Positions 43,315 through 52,198 of a DNA stretch of 64,000 nt are shown in pieces. Every line of letters begins with the position of its first letter. Positions within the stretch are counted from its first letter, which is position 1. The notes under the pieces are model-generated. The model had not been told where the DNA came from, ran no database searches, and saw only the letters and a program-made list of their open reading frames with translations. The translations under genes were made by a program, and so were the position numbers. Source of the stretch: Sinomonas sp. ASV322 (GTDB lineage: Bacteria > Actinomycetota > Actinomycetes > Actinomycetales > Micrococcaceae); the NCBI RefSeq assembly GCF_030908245.1, contig NZ_JAVFJJ010000004.1, positions 1 to 64,000 of the forward strand, in the 5' to 3' direction.

Positions 43315-44847
43315 TCAGTATCCCGAGAAGGCGTCCCGCCGCACGCGCCGAGCACCCGCGTGCCGCAACGCGGGGGCGACCGCGCCGACGAACGACGGCG
43401 GGCCCGAGACGTACGCTGTCCGCTCGGCGATGTCGGGCACGAGCTCGCGCAGTCGCGCGGCGCTGAACAGGGCCGGCCCGGCGTCCTCAGCGAAAGGGGG
43501 CGGCGCGTCGCCGTCGGACGTTCTCACGATGACCCGGGCTTTCGACGCCTTGAGCACGTCGGCGAACGCGAGCTCGTCCGCGCTGGGAACCGAGATGAGG
43601 AAGACGACGTCGCGCGCCTCGCCGGTGCTCTTGAGCGAGCGGAGCATCGAGGCGAACGGCATGAGGCCGATGCCTCCCGCGACGAAGACGAGCGGTACCG
43701 CGGGATTCCGCGGAAGCACGAAGTCGCCGCCCACGGTCGCGGCCTGCACGCGCTGGCCGGGGACGAGGTCGAGCAGGACCTGCTTCGCGGGCGAGACCGG
43801 CGGAGCGGTCCCGACCCCGAACGTCACGACGTCCGCGGAGGGCGCGCTCGCGAAGCTGAACGTCCGGCGACTTCCGGCAAGAGCCTTGCCGGCGTGGGGG
43901 AGGGAGAGCTCCGCGTACTGGCCCGGCAGGAAGCGCGCGGGGCGGTGGGGCACGAACACGAACTCGTGGGACGTGGGGGTGAGCCGTCGCCGCTCGACGA
44001 AGCGGAGGTCGAGGCCGCGGGAGAATCCAAGGGCGAATGCGAGCGCGTTGCCGACGAGGAGCGCGAGCTCGGGCGAACCGCTGATCGGCCCGAGGCCGAA
44101 CGGGAGCGCATAGGCCGCCGCGATCACGGCGGCGTAGGCGAGCTGGTGGATCCGCCGGCCGGGCGCCGTGACCGGCTCCGAGAGCATGAACCCCGCGAAG
44201 AACACGAGCGGTCCCTGCGCAAGGGTCTGGGTGAACGTCGGCCCGGGGGCGACGCCCGCCGCTCCGAGGACGGCGCTCGTGCCGGCGAGGGCGACGACGG
44301 CGAACACCCCCGCCATCGCGAGTCTCTCGACGCGGTACAGCACCAGGAGGGCGCATGGAACGACGGCCCAGAGCATGGCTGGCGTCCCGACCCACCAGGC
44401 GGCCGCGCTCCACCCCGTGAGCCCGACGGCGAACGCGCCGAAGGCGGCCGGGTTGAGGGCGTGCCGGCCCCGCCACGCAAGGACGTACTTGGAGGCCGCG
44501 GCTACCGCACACGCAAGGGCCGTCGCGGCGAGATCGGTCGGGGCCAGGCTCGGCCAGAACAGGAAGTAGACGAGCAGCCCCGTGACGAGGGCCGATTCCG
44601 TGTGTGGCCGGACGCGGAAGAGCGCCGCGACGCCGCGGTTCACGCCGTATGAGACCGTCACGCACACCGCGAGCGAGGCGAGCATTGCGGGCACCCCGAA
44701 CGTGAGCCAGCCGAGCCCGTCGAGAACCATGCTGTAGAGCGCGAGCACGGCGAGCAGCGACAGGACGAGCCGGTACGGGCTCATCCGTCCGAGCGCAGTG
44801 TCGAGGCGGACCTTGGCCGCGCTGGGGGCGGTGAGGATCGGCGTCAT
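43315..44847 (-). CDS. RnfD/NqrB-like membrane domain fused to a ferredoxin-NADP-reductase domain
   Basis: 510 residues in two parts. Residues 1-280 have about eight hydrophobic segments, with FFAGFMLSEPVTAPGRR matching the conserved RnfD/NqrB loop. Residues 285-510 form an FNR-type reductase: FLPGQYAELSLPH and SRRTFSFAS for FAD binding, FVAGGIGLMPFASMLRSL for NAD(P) binding, and the C-terminal YVSGPPSFVGAV. It could pass electrons from NAD(P)H across the membrane. ATG at 44847 overlaps the apbE-like stop (ATGA). Together with the upstream flavin transferase and FMN-binding lipoprotein it forms a three-gene electron-transfer unit. Confidence 0.83.
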   Translation of the reverse strand: MTPILTAPSAAKVRLDTALGRMSPYRLVLSLLAVLALYSMVLDGLGWLTFGVPAMLASLAVCVTVSYGVNRGVAALFRVRPHTESALVTGLLVYFLFWPSLAPTDLAATALACAVAAASKYVLAWRGRHALNPAAFGAFAVGLTGWSAAAWWVGTPAMLWAVVPCALLVLYRVERLAMAGVFAVVALAGTSAVLGAAGVAPGPTFTQTLAQGPLVFFAGFMLSEPVTAPGRRIHQLAYAAVIAAAYALPFGLGPISGSPELALLVGNALAFALGFSRGLDLRFVERRRLTPTSHEFVFVPHRPARFLPGQYAELSLPHAGKALAGSRRTFSFASAPSADVVTFGVGTAPPVSPAKQVLLDLVPGQRVQAATVGGDFVLPRNPAVPLVFVAGGIGLMPFASMLRSLKSTGEARDVVFLISVPSADELAFADVLKASKARVIVRTSDGDAPPPFAEDAGPALFSAARLRELVPDIAERTAYVSGPPSFVGAVAPALRHAGARRVRRDAFSGY

Positions 44848-45716
44848 GAGAAGAGGCCTCCCATGAAGAACGGGGTGCCTTCGGCATGCCCGTCGGCGAA
44901 GACCTGAAGCCACTCTGGGACCGAGGATTCGGTGGCGAACTCCGCCGCGAGATCCTCGCCGGGGGCGACGAAGAGGGCCGTCGCGAGCGCATCCGCCGTC
45001 ATGGCGTCCTGCGCCGTCGCCCACGTGGCAACGATCGAGCGCACCGGCGCGCCCGTCCGCGCGTCGAGGAGGTGATGGAATCCGTCGCCCCACGCACGGC
45101 GGTTGCCCGACGACGCGCACAGCGCCGCCCCGTCGAGCTCGACGACGCCGATCGCCTGGTCCGCGTGGTACGGGTGCTCGAGGCCAACCCGGAGCGGGGC
45201 CAGGCCGGCGTGCAGGATGTCGCCGCTCCCGTCGACGACGAAGGCCGGGTGCCCGGCCTCCGCGAGGATCGAACCGAGCAGGTCGACCAGGAGTCCCTTG
45301 CCGGCGGCGCCGATATCGAGCACGCCGGGGCGGGAGAGGACGACGGCGGTGCCCTCCCACTGGTGGTCGTCGTCCCACAGCGGTGCTGGTTCGGGGGCGC
45401 CGGACGGGACAAGCTCGTAGCCGGGTCCGTAGCCGATGCGTTCGAGGCTAGACCCGACCCACGGGTTCACCGCCCCGCGTGTGACGCGGTAGAGGCGCGC
45501 ATACAGCTCGGCGAGCCGCGAGCTTTCCGACGGGAGGTCCCAGCGGCCGCTGCCCGCCCGCATCTGCGCCACGATCGAGTCCGGGCGGAATCTGGACCAC
45601 ACCCAGTCAAAGCGCTCGACCTCGCGCAGGAGCGCCCATTCGAGGGCATCGCCGAGCGGCTCGTCGGTGCGGACCTCGAAAAGTGTCCCAATCGCCTCGA
45701 ATGTGAAGGACTCCAT
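44844..45716 (-). CDS. ApbE-family flavin transferase
   Basis: 290 residues. ApbE motifs: FEAIGTLFEV near the start, VLDIGAAGKGLLVDLL (the DxGxxxKG loop), FVVDGSGDIL and AQDAMTADALATALFV. ApbE attaches FMN to a threonine of partner proteins. Both neighbours are possible acceptors: the FMN-binding lipoprotein and the RnfD-like domain. It has no signal peptide, so it may work in the cytoplasm, unlike exported ApbE proteins. ATG with AGGAG upstream, seven bases after the lipoprotein stop. Confidence 0.88.
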   Translation of the reverse strand: MESFTFEAIGTLFEVRTDEPLGDALEWALLREVERFDWVWSRFRPDSIVAQMRAGSGRWDLPSESSRLAELYARLYRVTRGAVNPWVGSSLERIGYGPGYELVPSGAPEPAPLWDDDHQWEGTAVVLSRPGVLDIGAAGKGLLVDLLGSILAEAGHPAFVVDGSGDILHAGLAPLRVGLEHPYHADQAIGVVELDGAALCASSGNRRAWGDGFHHLLDARTGAPVRSIVATWATAQDAMTADALATALFVAPGEDLAAEFATESSVPEWLQVFADGHAEGTPFFMGGLFS

Positions 45717-45723
45717 GCCTCTC

Positions 45724-46236
45724 CTAGGAGGCCTCGTTCTTGATGATCGACACCGCGTCGTTGAAGCCCTGGCCGGTGAGCGAAGACCCCGCCACGATGC
45801 TGACGTTGAGATCGTCGAGCTTCTTCCCGACGACGACGTCCTTGATGCCGGACGCGAAGTGCTTCTGGAACAGCCGGGTGTTCGCGCTCGTCGGATGTTC
45901 GGTGATCTGCACGTCCGTGACGACGCCGGACTTGAGCGTGAGTGTGACCCCCACGGTCTCGGGCCCGTTGGGCGACGAGTAGTGGCCGTCCGCGCTGAAC
46001 GTCCCGTCGTGGTACGCGTGGGAACCTGAGGAGCCCGACGTGCCGCCCGACGCAGCAGCGGTGGTCGGCGTCGTCGTCAGCTGCGACCCCGCCCCGCCGG
46101 CCTGGCCTGCGTTCGCCGCCGATGGCGCGCATCCGGCGATCGTCCCGGCCAGGGATGCGCCGGCCAGCGCGGTCAGGACGAGCTTCCGCGCGGGGAGCGG
46201 CCGAGGGCGGTGTATGGGAGCGGAGGGCATGGGCAT
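45724..46236 (-). CDS. FMN-binding-domain lipoprotein
   Basis: 170 residues. A basic leader and hydrophobic core end in the lipobox GTIAGC (about residue 36), so it is a membrane-anchored extracellular lipoprotein. A Ser/Thr/Gly-rich linker (40-75) is followed by an FMN_bind domain: FSADGHYSSPNGPETVGVTL, SGVVTDVQITEHP, and a C-terminal AGSSLTGQGFNDAV, whose Thr is the likely FMN attachment site. First gene of the flavin module; it would receive or relay electrons outside the membrane. Start ATG 46236 or the second Met two codons on. Confidence 0.85.
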   Translation of the reverse strand: MPMPSAPIHRPRPLPARKLVLTALAGASLAGTIAGCAPSAANAGQAGGAGSQLTTTPTTAAASGGTSGSSGSHAYHDGTFSADGHYSSPNGPETVGVTLTLKSGVVTDVQITEHPTSANTRLFQKHFASGIKDVVVGKKLDDLNVSIVAGSSLTGQGFNDAVSIIKNEAS

Positions 46237-46742
46237 GGGTCCTGGGTGATCGGGTCGTGGTGACGCGTCGGTCCATCGGCTCGGGACCGATGGTTGTCCA
46301 TTAAACGTAGCGGGGCGGATCGGGGTTCACCGTCGCGAGGACTGTGCGTGGGCTGTGAGTTGCTCGTGGGTCTTGGCCGACGGAGCCGGGCCAGGAAGCC
46401 CGGGTGGTTGCCGCAGTGCTGTGTTCAACTCTTGGGGCCCGCTCCTGTTGCGCAGTCGGTCCGGTAATGGTCCGTGGCGAGCAATCGGTTACAGGCTGAT
46501 GATCGACCGGAATCGTCGAGAGATTGCGTCACTATATCGGATACAGAAATGGCTCATTTGTGACGAATGGGCAGTCGGCGCCTCAGTACCCTTCAAAATT
46601 TTTCATTGAAATCCGGTGACACTTTCGAATCGCCCTGTTAGCCTGAAGTGACAAACTGAAACGCGATGGTGGCGCTTTCTTTAGCGCTATCGCGGGGCTC
46701 AGCTGGATTGTTCTGGTGCACGCGGTTTCGAATGGGGGAATC
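46237..46742. other. Divergent intergenic region with AT-richer half
   Basis: 506 bases. 46237-46330 carries the promoter side of the flavin module. From about 46490 the DNA is markedly AT-richer. A candidate promoter for the DUF2599 locus is TGACAC (46617-46622), a 16-base spacer and TAGCCT (46639-46644), of modest quality. Open frames here (such as 46355-46609) show no coding character. Confidence 0.45.
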
Positions 46743-47308
46743 ATGAACAGTCATGCCAAGAGGTCGACGCTCGTTCTAGGGTCGGTGGCGGTGCTGCTGC
46801 TGGCTGGGCTGGCGCCGTCGACGGCAGCCCCGCCTACACCACCCGATGAGTCCGTAGCGAGGATCGCGCCGGAAGTTGGCAAGGATGCCGTGAAGCTGGA
46901 TGGCGTCTCCGGGGTTGGGGGTGCTGCTTTGGCGATCATCTAGGCACAGAAGTTTCATACCCTGTCGTGGCCGATCCTTGGCTGGGGGCTGATCTGTACT
47001 ACCAGCCGTGGTGGTATGACGCGAATGGCGGGTGGAAGGTCAACGTCAAGCCCACGTTATGGGGCGGCGCCAACACCGCGCCTTCGATTTGGTGGGCGCA
47101 CCGCGACGAGGTTCGTTCGAAGATGGGTGGGGCGGCGTGGCGCTGGACCACCAGCATCCAAGAACAGTTCTACTGTCATTTGGCTGGATTTCCTGCGTCG
47201 TTGCCGGAATATAATCTCGAGTCATGGCGGCCAGCATGGAATTGGGCAACGATGGCTGTCTACAATTGCAATTACCTAGAGGGCGGCTGGGGTTCGGTCT
47301 CGGGCTAA
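46743..47308 (+). pseudogene. Secreted DUF2599-domain protein, frameshifted
   Basis: ATG 46743 (GGGGG four bases upstream) opens a signal peptide, TLVLGSVAVLLLAGLAPSTA, cleaved near TAAP, then continues to a stop at 46943. One frame over, GDHLGTEVSYPVVADPWLG leads without a stop into a DUF2599 domain: VNVKPTLWGG, IQEQFYCHLAGFP, EYNLESWRPAWNW and YNCN. One extra base near the G and T runs at 46917-46930 would join both into a 188-residue secreted protein. DUF2599 function is unknown. As with the locus at 37058, deletion, sequencing error or real inactivation cannot be told apart. A small membrane protein gene follows 20 bases on. Confidence 0.7.
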
Positions 47309-47328
47309 GTCTTCGGAGGGGGGTTGGC

Positions 47329-47601
47329 GTGGGAAGGCAATTGACGATGGGTTTGTTTCCCGTATATGTTGCGCTAAGCGTTGCGGGACTCTTTTTCTCA
47401 GCCCTGGCGCTGTTCTCATACTTCGTTCGGTACGCACACCTCGACTCACTGGAGGAGCAGATACCTCACGGCATCTATCTTCAGGCGACCTCGATGTTCG
47501 GGATCGAGAGGGTGCTCCTGGTCGGCGGAGCGGGCCTGTTCGTTATCGGGGCTGCCCTCGCGATCGTGGCAGGAATCACGAGGAGCCGGCGCCCGCGGTG
47601 A
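47329..47601 (+). CDS. Small two-helix membrane protein
   Basis: 90 residues from GTG 47329 (GGAGG run upstream) or 84 from ATG 47347. Two transmembrane segments: FPVYVALSVAGLFFSALALF and VLLVGGAGLFVIGAALAIVA, with a short charged loop between and a basic C-terminus, predicting both ends inside. No family recognised. It follows the DUF2599 gene closely, so the two may work together, for example as a secreted protein and a self-protection membrane protein (inference only). Confidence 0.65.
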   Translation: MGRQLTMGLFPVYVALSVAGLFFSALALFSYFVRYAHLDSLEEQIPHGIYLQATSMFGIERVLLVGGAGLFVIGAALAIVAGITRSRRPR

Positions 47602-47636
47602 CGTCCCTCGGCGAGCCCCTGCTGTAGCGTCGTTCC

Positions 47637-48950
47637 GTGAGCGAAGCCGGGACAGACGAAGCATCAAGGGGCGCCACACAAGTCTCGCGCGCGGCGACGA
47701 GCGCAGGGGCCGTCGCTGCCTTCGGAATCCTCATCGTCGCCTTCACGCTCCGCACCGCCGTCACGAGTGTCCCGCCGCTCACCGCCGACATCTCGAAGGA
47801 GCTCTTCCTCCCGACGTGGCTCGTCGGCATCCTCGGGATGCTCCCGACCGCGCTCTTCGGGATCGCGGGCCTTGTCACTCCGACGTTCATGCGACGTTGG
47901 AGCGTCGAGGCACTCGCGATCGCGTCGATGGTCGCGGCGGGAGTTGGCCAGGCGATGCGCGCGTTCGCGCCGAGCACGTGGCTCTTCCTTGTCGGCTCGG
48001 CCCTCGCGCTCGCGGGCATGGGCGCCGGCAACGTCGTGCTGCCGCCCATGGTCAAGAAGTACTTCCCGAGGCGCATCGGCCTCATGACGGCGCTCTACGT
48101 CACCGTCATCAGCCTCGGCACCACTGTGCCGCCGCTCCTCGCTGTCCCCGTCGCCGATGTGGCCGGCTGGCGTACGTCGATCGGTTCGTGGGCACTGCTC
48201 AACGTGGTCGCGATGATCCCGTGGCTCGGGCCGTGGGCTCGGCGCGGTGCGCCGTCGTCCTCGCCGAGGGCAAGGGCGACGACGGCGCCCGAGCCGCCGC
48301 ACGCCGTCGTCCGCCCGTGGCGCTCGCCGGCCGCGTGGGCCTTCGCGCTCCTATTCGGCTGCACGTCGCTGAATACGTACGCGCTCTTCGCATGGCTTCC
48401 CTCGATCGCAGCCGGCGCGGGGCTCAGCGCGGGCGACGCCGGCCTCCAGCTGGCGATATTCTCGGGTCTCGGGCTCCCGATCAGCCTCGTCGTCCCACTC
48501 CTCGCGGGCCGCCTGCGGAACCCGTTCGCGGTCGTGGCGTTCGGCGTCACCTGCTTCGTTGCTGGCTACCTCGGCCTCTGGCTTGCGCCCGGGACGGCCA
48601 CGACGCTGTGGTCGACGCTCGCCGGGCTCGGCCCGGCAACGTTCCCGCTCGCCCTCGTCCTCATCAACCTCCGGACGCGCTCGCACCGGGCCTCGGGAGC
48701 TGTCTCGGGCTTCGCGCAGGGCATCGGCTATACGGTTGCCTGCTCGGGGCCGCTCCTCGCGGGCATCCTGCACGACGCGACGGGCGGGTGGACGGCGTCG
48801 TTCGCGTTCCTCGGGGTGACCCTCGTGGTCCTCGCCGTCGCAGGCTGGGTCATCTGCCGCCCCCGGTACATTGACGACGACCCCGGAGTGGTGAGCATTG
48901 TGGCCGAGCCCGCGCGGTTTCAAGGCGGCGGCACGCCGCCGGTAGGCTAG
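47637..48950 (+). CDS. MFS permease of the CynX/NimT group
   Basis: 437 residues with about twelve transmembrane segments in two halves, split by a Pro/Arg/Ser-rich loop near 205-225. The opening LIVAFTLRTAVTSVPPL and MGAGNVVLPPMVKKYFP are typical of the cyanate/2-nitroimidazole transporter group. Substrate not deducible. GTG start. Four bases separate its stop from argS, yet its function is unrelated, so this may be chance compaction. Confidence 0.8.
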   Translation: MSEAGTDEASRGATQVSRAATSAGAVAAFGILIVAFTLRTAVTSVPPLTADISKELFLPTWLVGILGMLPTALFGIAGLVTPTFMRRWSVEALAIASMVAAGVGQAMRAFAPSTWLFLVGSALALAGMGAGNVVLPPMVKKYFPRRIGLMTALYVTVISLGTTVPPLLAVPVADVAGWRTSIGSWALLNVVAMIPWLGPWARRGAPSSSPRARATTAPEPPHAVVRPWRSPAAWAFALLFGCTSLNTYALFAWLPSIAAGAGLSAGDAGLQLAIFSGLGLPISLVVPLLAGRLRNPFAVVAFGVTCFVAGYLGLWLAPGTATTLWSTLAGLGPATFPLALVLINLRTRSHRASGAVSGFAQGIGYTVACSGPLLAGILHDATGGWTASFAFLGVTLVVLAVAGWVICRPRYIDDDPGVVSIVAEPARFQGGGTPPVG

Positions 48951-48954
48951 GTTC

Positions 48955-50613
48955 GTGACTCCCGAAGAACTCTCCTCCGCCATCTCCGCCTGCCTTGCCG
49001 ACGCCGTGCGCGCCGGGGACATCGCCGTGGACGTGCCGGACGAGATTCGAGTCGAGCGGCCCAAGAACCGCGAGCACGGCGACTGGGCCACGAACATCGC
49101 GCTCCAGCTCGGCAAGAAGGCCGGCATGAACCCCCGCGCCTTCGCCGAGATCCTCGCCGGCCGCCTCGCCGCGCTCGAGGGCGTCAAGAGCGTCGACGTC
49201 GCCGGCCCGGGCTTCCTCAACATCACGCTCGACGCCGCGGCCGCGGGCGCACTCGCCAAGGCGATCGTCGAGGCCGGCCCGGACTACGGCCGCAACGAGG
49301 CGCTCGCCGGCCACGTGGTCAACATGGAGTTCGTCTCCGCCAACCCGACGGGCCCGCTGCATATCGGGCACACGCGCTGGGCGGCGCTCGGCGACTCGAT
49401 CGCCCGCGTCCTGCGGGCCTCGGGCGCGGACGTCACGGCCGAGTACTACATCAACGACGCCGGCAGCCAGATGAACGTCTTCGCGAACTCCGTGCTCTCG
49501 CGCCTCCACGGGCGCGACGTGCCCGAGGGCGGCTACCCGGGCCAGTACATCGTCGACCTCGGCCACGAGGTGCTCGTCGCGCACCCGGACGTGCGCGAGC
49601 TCAACGACGACGCGGCGCTGCCGATCGTGCGCCACGCCGCGTACGAGGCGCAGATGAAAGACATCAAGTCGACGCTCGCGGCGTTCGGCGTCTCCTTCGA
49701 CGTGTACTTCTCCGAGAAGGACGGGCTGCACGACTCGGGGGCGATCGAATCCGCCGTCGCGCGCCTTCGCGAGCAGGGCCACGTGTTCGACGCCGACGGC
49801 GCGGTCTGGCTGCGCACGACCGACTTCGGCGACGACAAGGACCGCGTCCTCGTCCGCGCGAACGGCGAGCCGACGTACTTCGCGGCCGACGCCGCCTACT
49901 ACCTGTCCAAGAAGGACCGCGGGTTCCCCGAGAAGATCTACCTCCTGGGCGCGGACCACCATGGCTACGTCAACCGGCTCAAGGCCATCGCGGCGTGCGC
50001 GGGCGACGATCCCGAGGCGAACATCGAGATCCTCATCGGCCAGCTCGTCTCGGTCAACGGCGCGAAGCTTTCCAAGCGCGCGGGCAACATCATCGAGCTC
50101 AAGGACCTCATCGACTGGCTCGGCAAGGACGCGGTGCGCTATTCGCTCGCGCGCTTCCCCGCGGACTCGCCGCTCACGCTCGATCCCGAGCTCCTGCGCA
50201 AGCACTCGAACGAGAACCCCGTCTACTACGTCCAGTACGCCCACGCGCGCTCGCGCGGCGCTGCGCGCAACGCCTCCGCAGCGGGCGTCGAGCGCGCGGT
50301 CGACGGGCGCGACGCGTTCGACGCCGCGCTGCTCACCCATCCGACCGAGGGCGAACTCCTCGCGCATCTCGCTGCGTACCCGTCGATCGTCGGCAAGGCC
50401 GCGGAGTTCCGCGAGCCGCACCGCGTCGCCCGCCATCTCGAGACGATCGCGAGTGCCTACCACTCGTGGTACGACAACTGCCGCATCGCGCCGCAGGGCG
50501 ACGAGGAGGTCACGGACGTCAACCGCACGCGCCTGTGGCTCAACGACGCGACGAGCCAGGTGCTCGCGAACGGACTCGATCTCCTGGGCGTTTCCGCGCC
50601 GGAGAGGATGTAG
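48955..50613 (+). CDS. argS: Arginine-tRNA ligase
   Basis: 552 residues, class I synthetase. The N-terminal Add-1 domain is followed by the HIGH motif ANPTGPLHIGHTRW (about 128-141), then NDAGSQMNVFA, the tRNA/arginine site LLGADHHGYVNRL and the KMSKS-equivalent KLSKRAGNI (about 370). The C-terminal DALR anticodon-binding domain ends in NGLDLLGVSAPERM. GTG start. First gene of the argS-lysA-hom-thrC-thrB run. Confidence 0.96.
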   Translation: MTPEELSSAISACLADAVRAGDIAVDVPDEIRVERPKNREHGDWATNIALQLGKKAGMNPRAFAEILAGRLAALEGVKSVDVAGPGFLNITLDAAAAGALAKAIVEAGPDYGRNEALAGHVVNMEFVSANPTGPLHIGHTRWAALGDSIARVLRASGADVTAEYYINDAGSQMNVFANSVLSRLHGRDVPEGGYPGQYIVDLGHEVLVAHPDVRELNDDAALPIVRHAAYEAQMKDIKSTLAAFGVSFDVYFSEKDGLHDSGAIESAVARLREQGHVFDADGAVWLRTTDFGDDKDRVLVRANGEPTYFAADAAYYLSKKDRGFPEKIYLLGADHHGYVNRLKAIAACAGDDPEANIEILIGQLVSVNGAKLSKRAGNIIELKDLIDWLGKDAVRYSLARFPADSPLTLDPELLRKHSNENPVYYVQYAHARSRGAARNASAAGVERAVDGRDAFDAALLTHPTEGELLAHLAAYPSIVGKAAEFREPHRVARHLETIASAYHSWYDNCRIAPQGDEEVTDVNRTRLWLNDATSQVLANGLDLLGVSAPERM

Positions 50614-50615
50614 CG

Positions 50616-52178
50616 ATGACGGAGCAGACCGCGGTTCCCGCCACGACGGCGCCCGGCTCGCCACTTGCGCCTGCCTGGCTGGACGTGCCGGCAGACCTCA
50701 ACGCACTCGAGGCCAAGATGTGGGCGCACGACGCCGAACGCGGCCCGGGCGGCGAGCTCACCGTGGGCGGCCTCGGCGTGGGCGAGCTCGCCGAGCGGTT
50801 CGGCACCCCGCTCTTCGTCCTGAGCGAGGATGACTTCCGCGCACGGGCCCGGGCGTTCAAGGACGCGTTCGACGCCGCGTTCGCCGACGTGTGCGGGGGA
50901 GTGGACGTCTATTACGCGGGGAAGGCCTTCCTGTGTTCGGCGGTCGCCGCGTGGGCCGCCGACGAGGGCCTGCGGCTCGACACGTGCTCGGGCGGCGAAC
51001 TCGCCGTCGCTGTGAAGGCCGGCCTCCCCGGCGCCTCCCTCGGACTCCATGGCAACAACAAGTCGGACGCGGAGATCGAGCGCGCGCTCGACCTGGGCGT
51101 CGGGCGGATCGTCGTGGACAGCCTCGACGAGCTCGAGCGGGTCGCGGCGATTGCGGCTGCCCGCGCGGAGGCCGATCCCGAACGGCGCGAGGTCCGCGCG
51201 AAGGTCATGCTGCGCCTGACCCCCGGGGTGCACGCCCACACCCACGAATTCATCGCGACGGCCCACGAGGACCAGAAGTTCGGTCTCTCGATGGCGCCGG
51301 GGACGGCGAGCGTCGAGTTCCAGGCCGAGGTCGCGGAGGAGTCCGGGCCGGAGGCGGCGGCCGCCGTTTCGGCGGCGGAGGAAGCGGTGGCGGCGGCCGC
51401 GGGGCACGACAGCATCGAGCTGCTCGGGCTGCACTGCCACATCGGCTCGCAGATCTTCGAGCCTGAGGGCTTCGAGCTCGCGGCGGTGAAGCTCCTCACG
51501 TTCCTTGCGGCGATGCGTTCGGCCTACGACGTCGCCTTGCCCGAACTCGACCTCGGCGGAGGCTACGGCATCGCGTACACGTCGGTGGACACCCCGAGGC
51601 CGCCCGCCCAGATCGCCGAGGCGATGGCCGCCGTCGTCCGCTCGACCTGCCGTGAGCTCAAGATTACGCCGCCGCGCATCTCGATCGAGCCGGGGCGCGC
51701 GATTGTCGGCTCGACGACGTTCACGCTGTACCGGGCGGGGACGGTCAAAGATGTAGTCGTCGATGTGCCAGTCGTCGATATGCCGGGCACGGAGGAGGCC
51801 GCGGGGACGACGGCGGTGCGGCGCTACCTCTCGGTCGACGGCGGCATGAGCGACAACGCGCGTCCGGTGCTGTACGACGCCGACTATTCTGCGGTCTTGG
51901 CCTCGCGCACGTCCGACGCGGCGCCCCAGCTTACGCGCGTCGTGGGCAAGCACTGCGAGAGCGGCGACATCGTTGTGCGGGACGTCTACCTGCCCGCGGA
52001 CGCCCACCGCGGCGACCTCGTCGCCGTCCCCGGCACGGGTGCCTACTGCTGGGCGCTCTCGAGCAACTACAACTACCTCGGCCGCCCTGGCGTCGTCGCA
52101 GTCCGTCATGGTTCTGCGCGATGGATCGTTCGCGGCGAAACTGAACAGGATCTGCTCTCCCGCGACATGGGAGTGTGA
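50616..52178 (+). CDS. lysA: Diaminopimelate decarboxylase
   Basis: 520 residues, final step of lysine synthesis. PLP lysine in VYYAGKAFLC (about 101); HGNNKSDAEIERA; GLHCHIGSQIF; phosphate-binding LDLGGGYGIAY; EPGRAIV; catalytic ESGDIVV with the Cys of KHCESGD. It is longer than usual (about 420-470) owing to an N-terminal extension of about 35 residues and an Ala/Glu insert (about 225-265) absent from standard enzymes. ATG two bases after argS. The stop overlaps a possible hom start. Confidence 0.95.
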   Translation: MTEQTAVPATTAPGSPLAPAWLDVPADLNALEAKMWAHDAERGPGGELTVGGLGVGELAERFGTPLFVLSEDDFRARARAFKDAFDAAFADVCGGVDVYYAGKAFLCSAVAAWAADEGLRLDTCSGGELAVAVKAGLPGASLGLHGNNKSDAEIERALDLGVGRIVVDSLDELERVAAIAAARAEADPERREVRAKVMLRLTPGVHAHTHEFIATAHEDQKFGLSMAPGTASVEFQAEVAEESGPEAAAAVSAAEEAVAAAAGHDSIELLGLHCHIGSQIFEPEGFELAAVKLLTFLAAMRSAYDVALPELDLGGGYGIAYTSVDTPRPPAQIAEAMAAVVRSTCRELKITPPRISIEPGRAIVGSTTFTLYRAGTVKDVVVDVPVVDMPGTEEAAGTTAVRRYLSVDGGMSDNARPVLYDADYSAVLASRTSDAAPQLTRVVGKHCESGDIVVRDVYLPADAHRGDLVAVPGTGAYCWALSSNYNYLGRPGVVAVRHGSARWIVRGETEQDLLSRDMGV

Positions 52179-52198
52179 CAACCCCGATGGGAGACCGG

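Noticed and set aside
46355-46609. An 84-codon open frame in the AT-richer intergenic region
   Set aside because: No ribosome-binding site, no family resemblance, and it lies across a candidate promoter; treated as chance.
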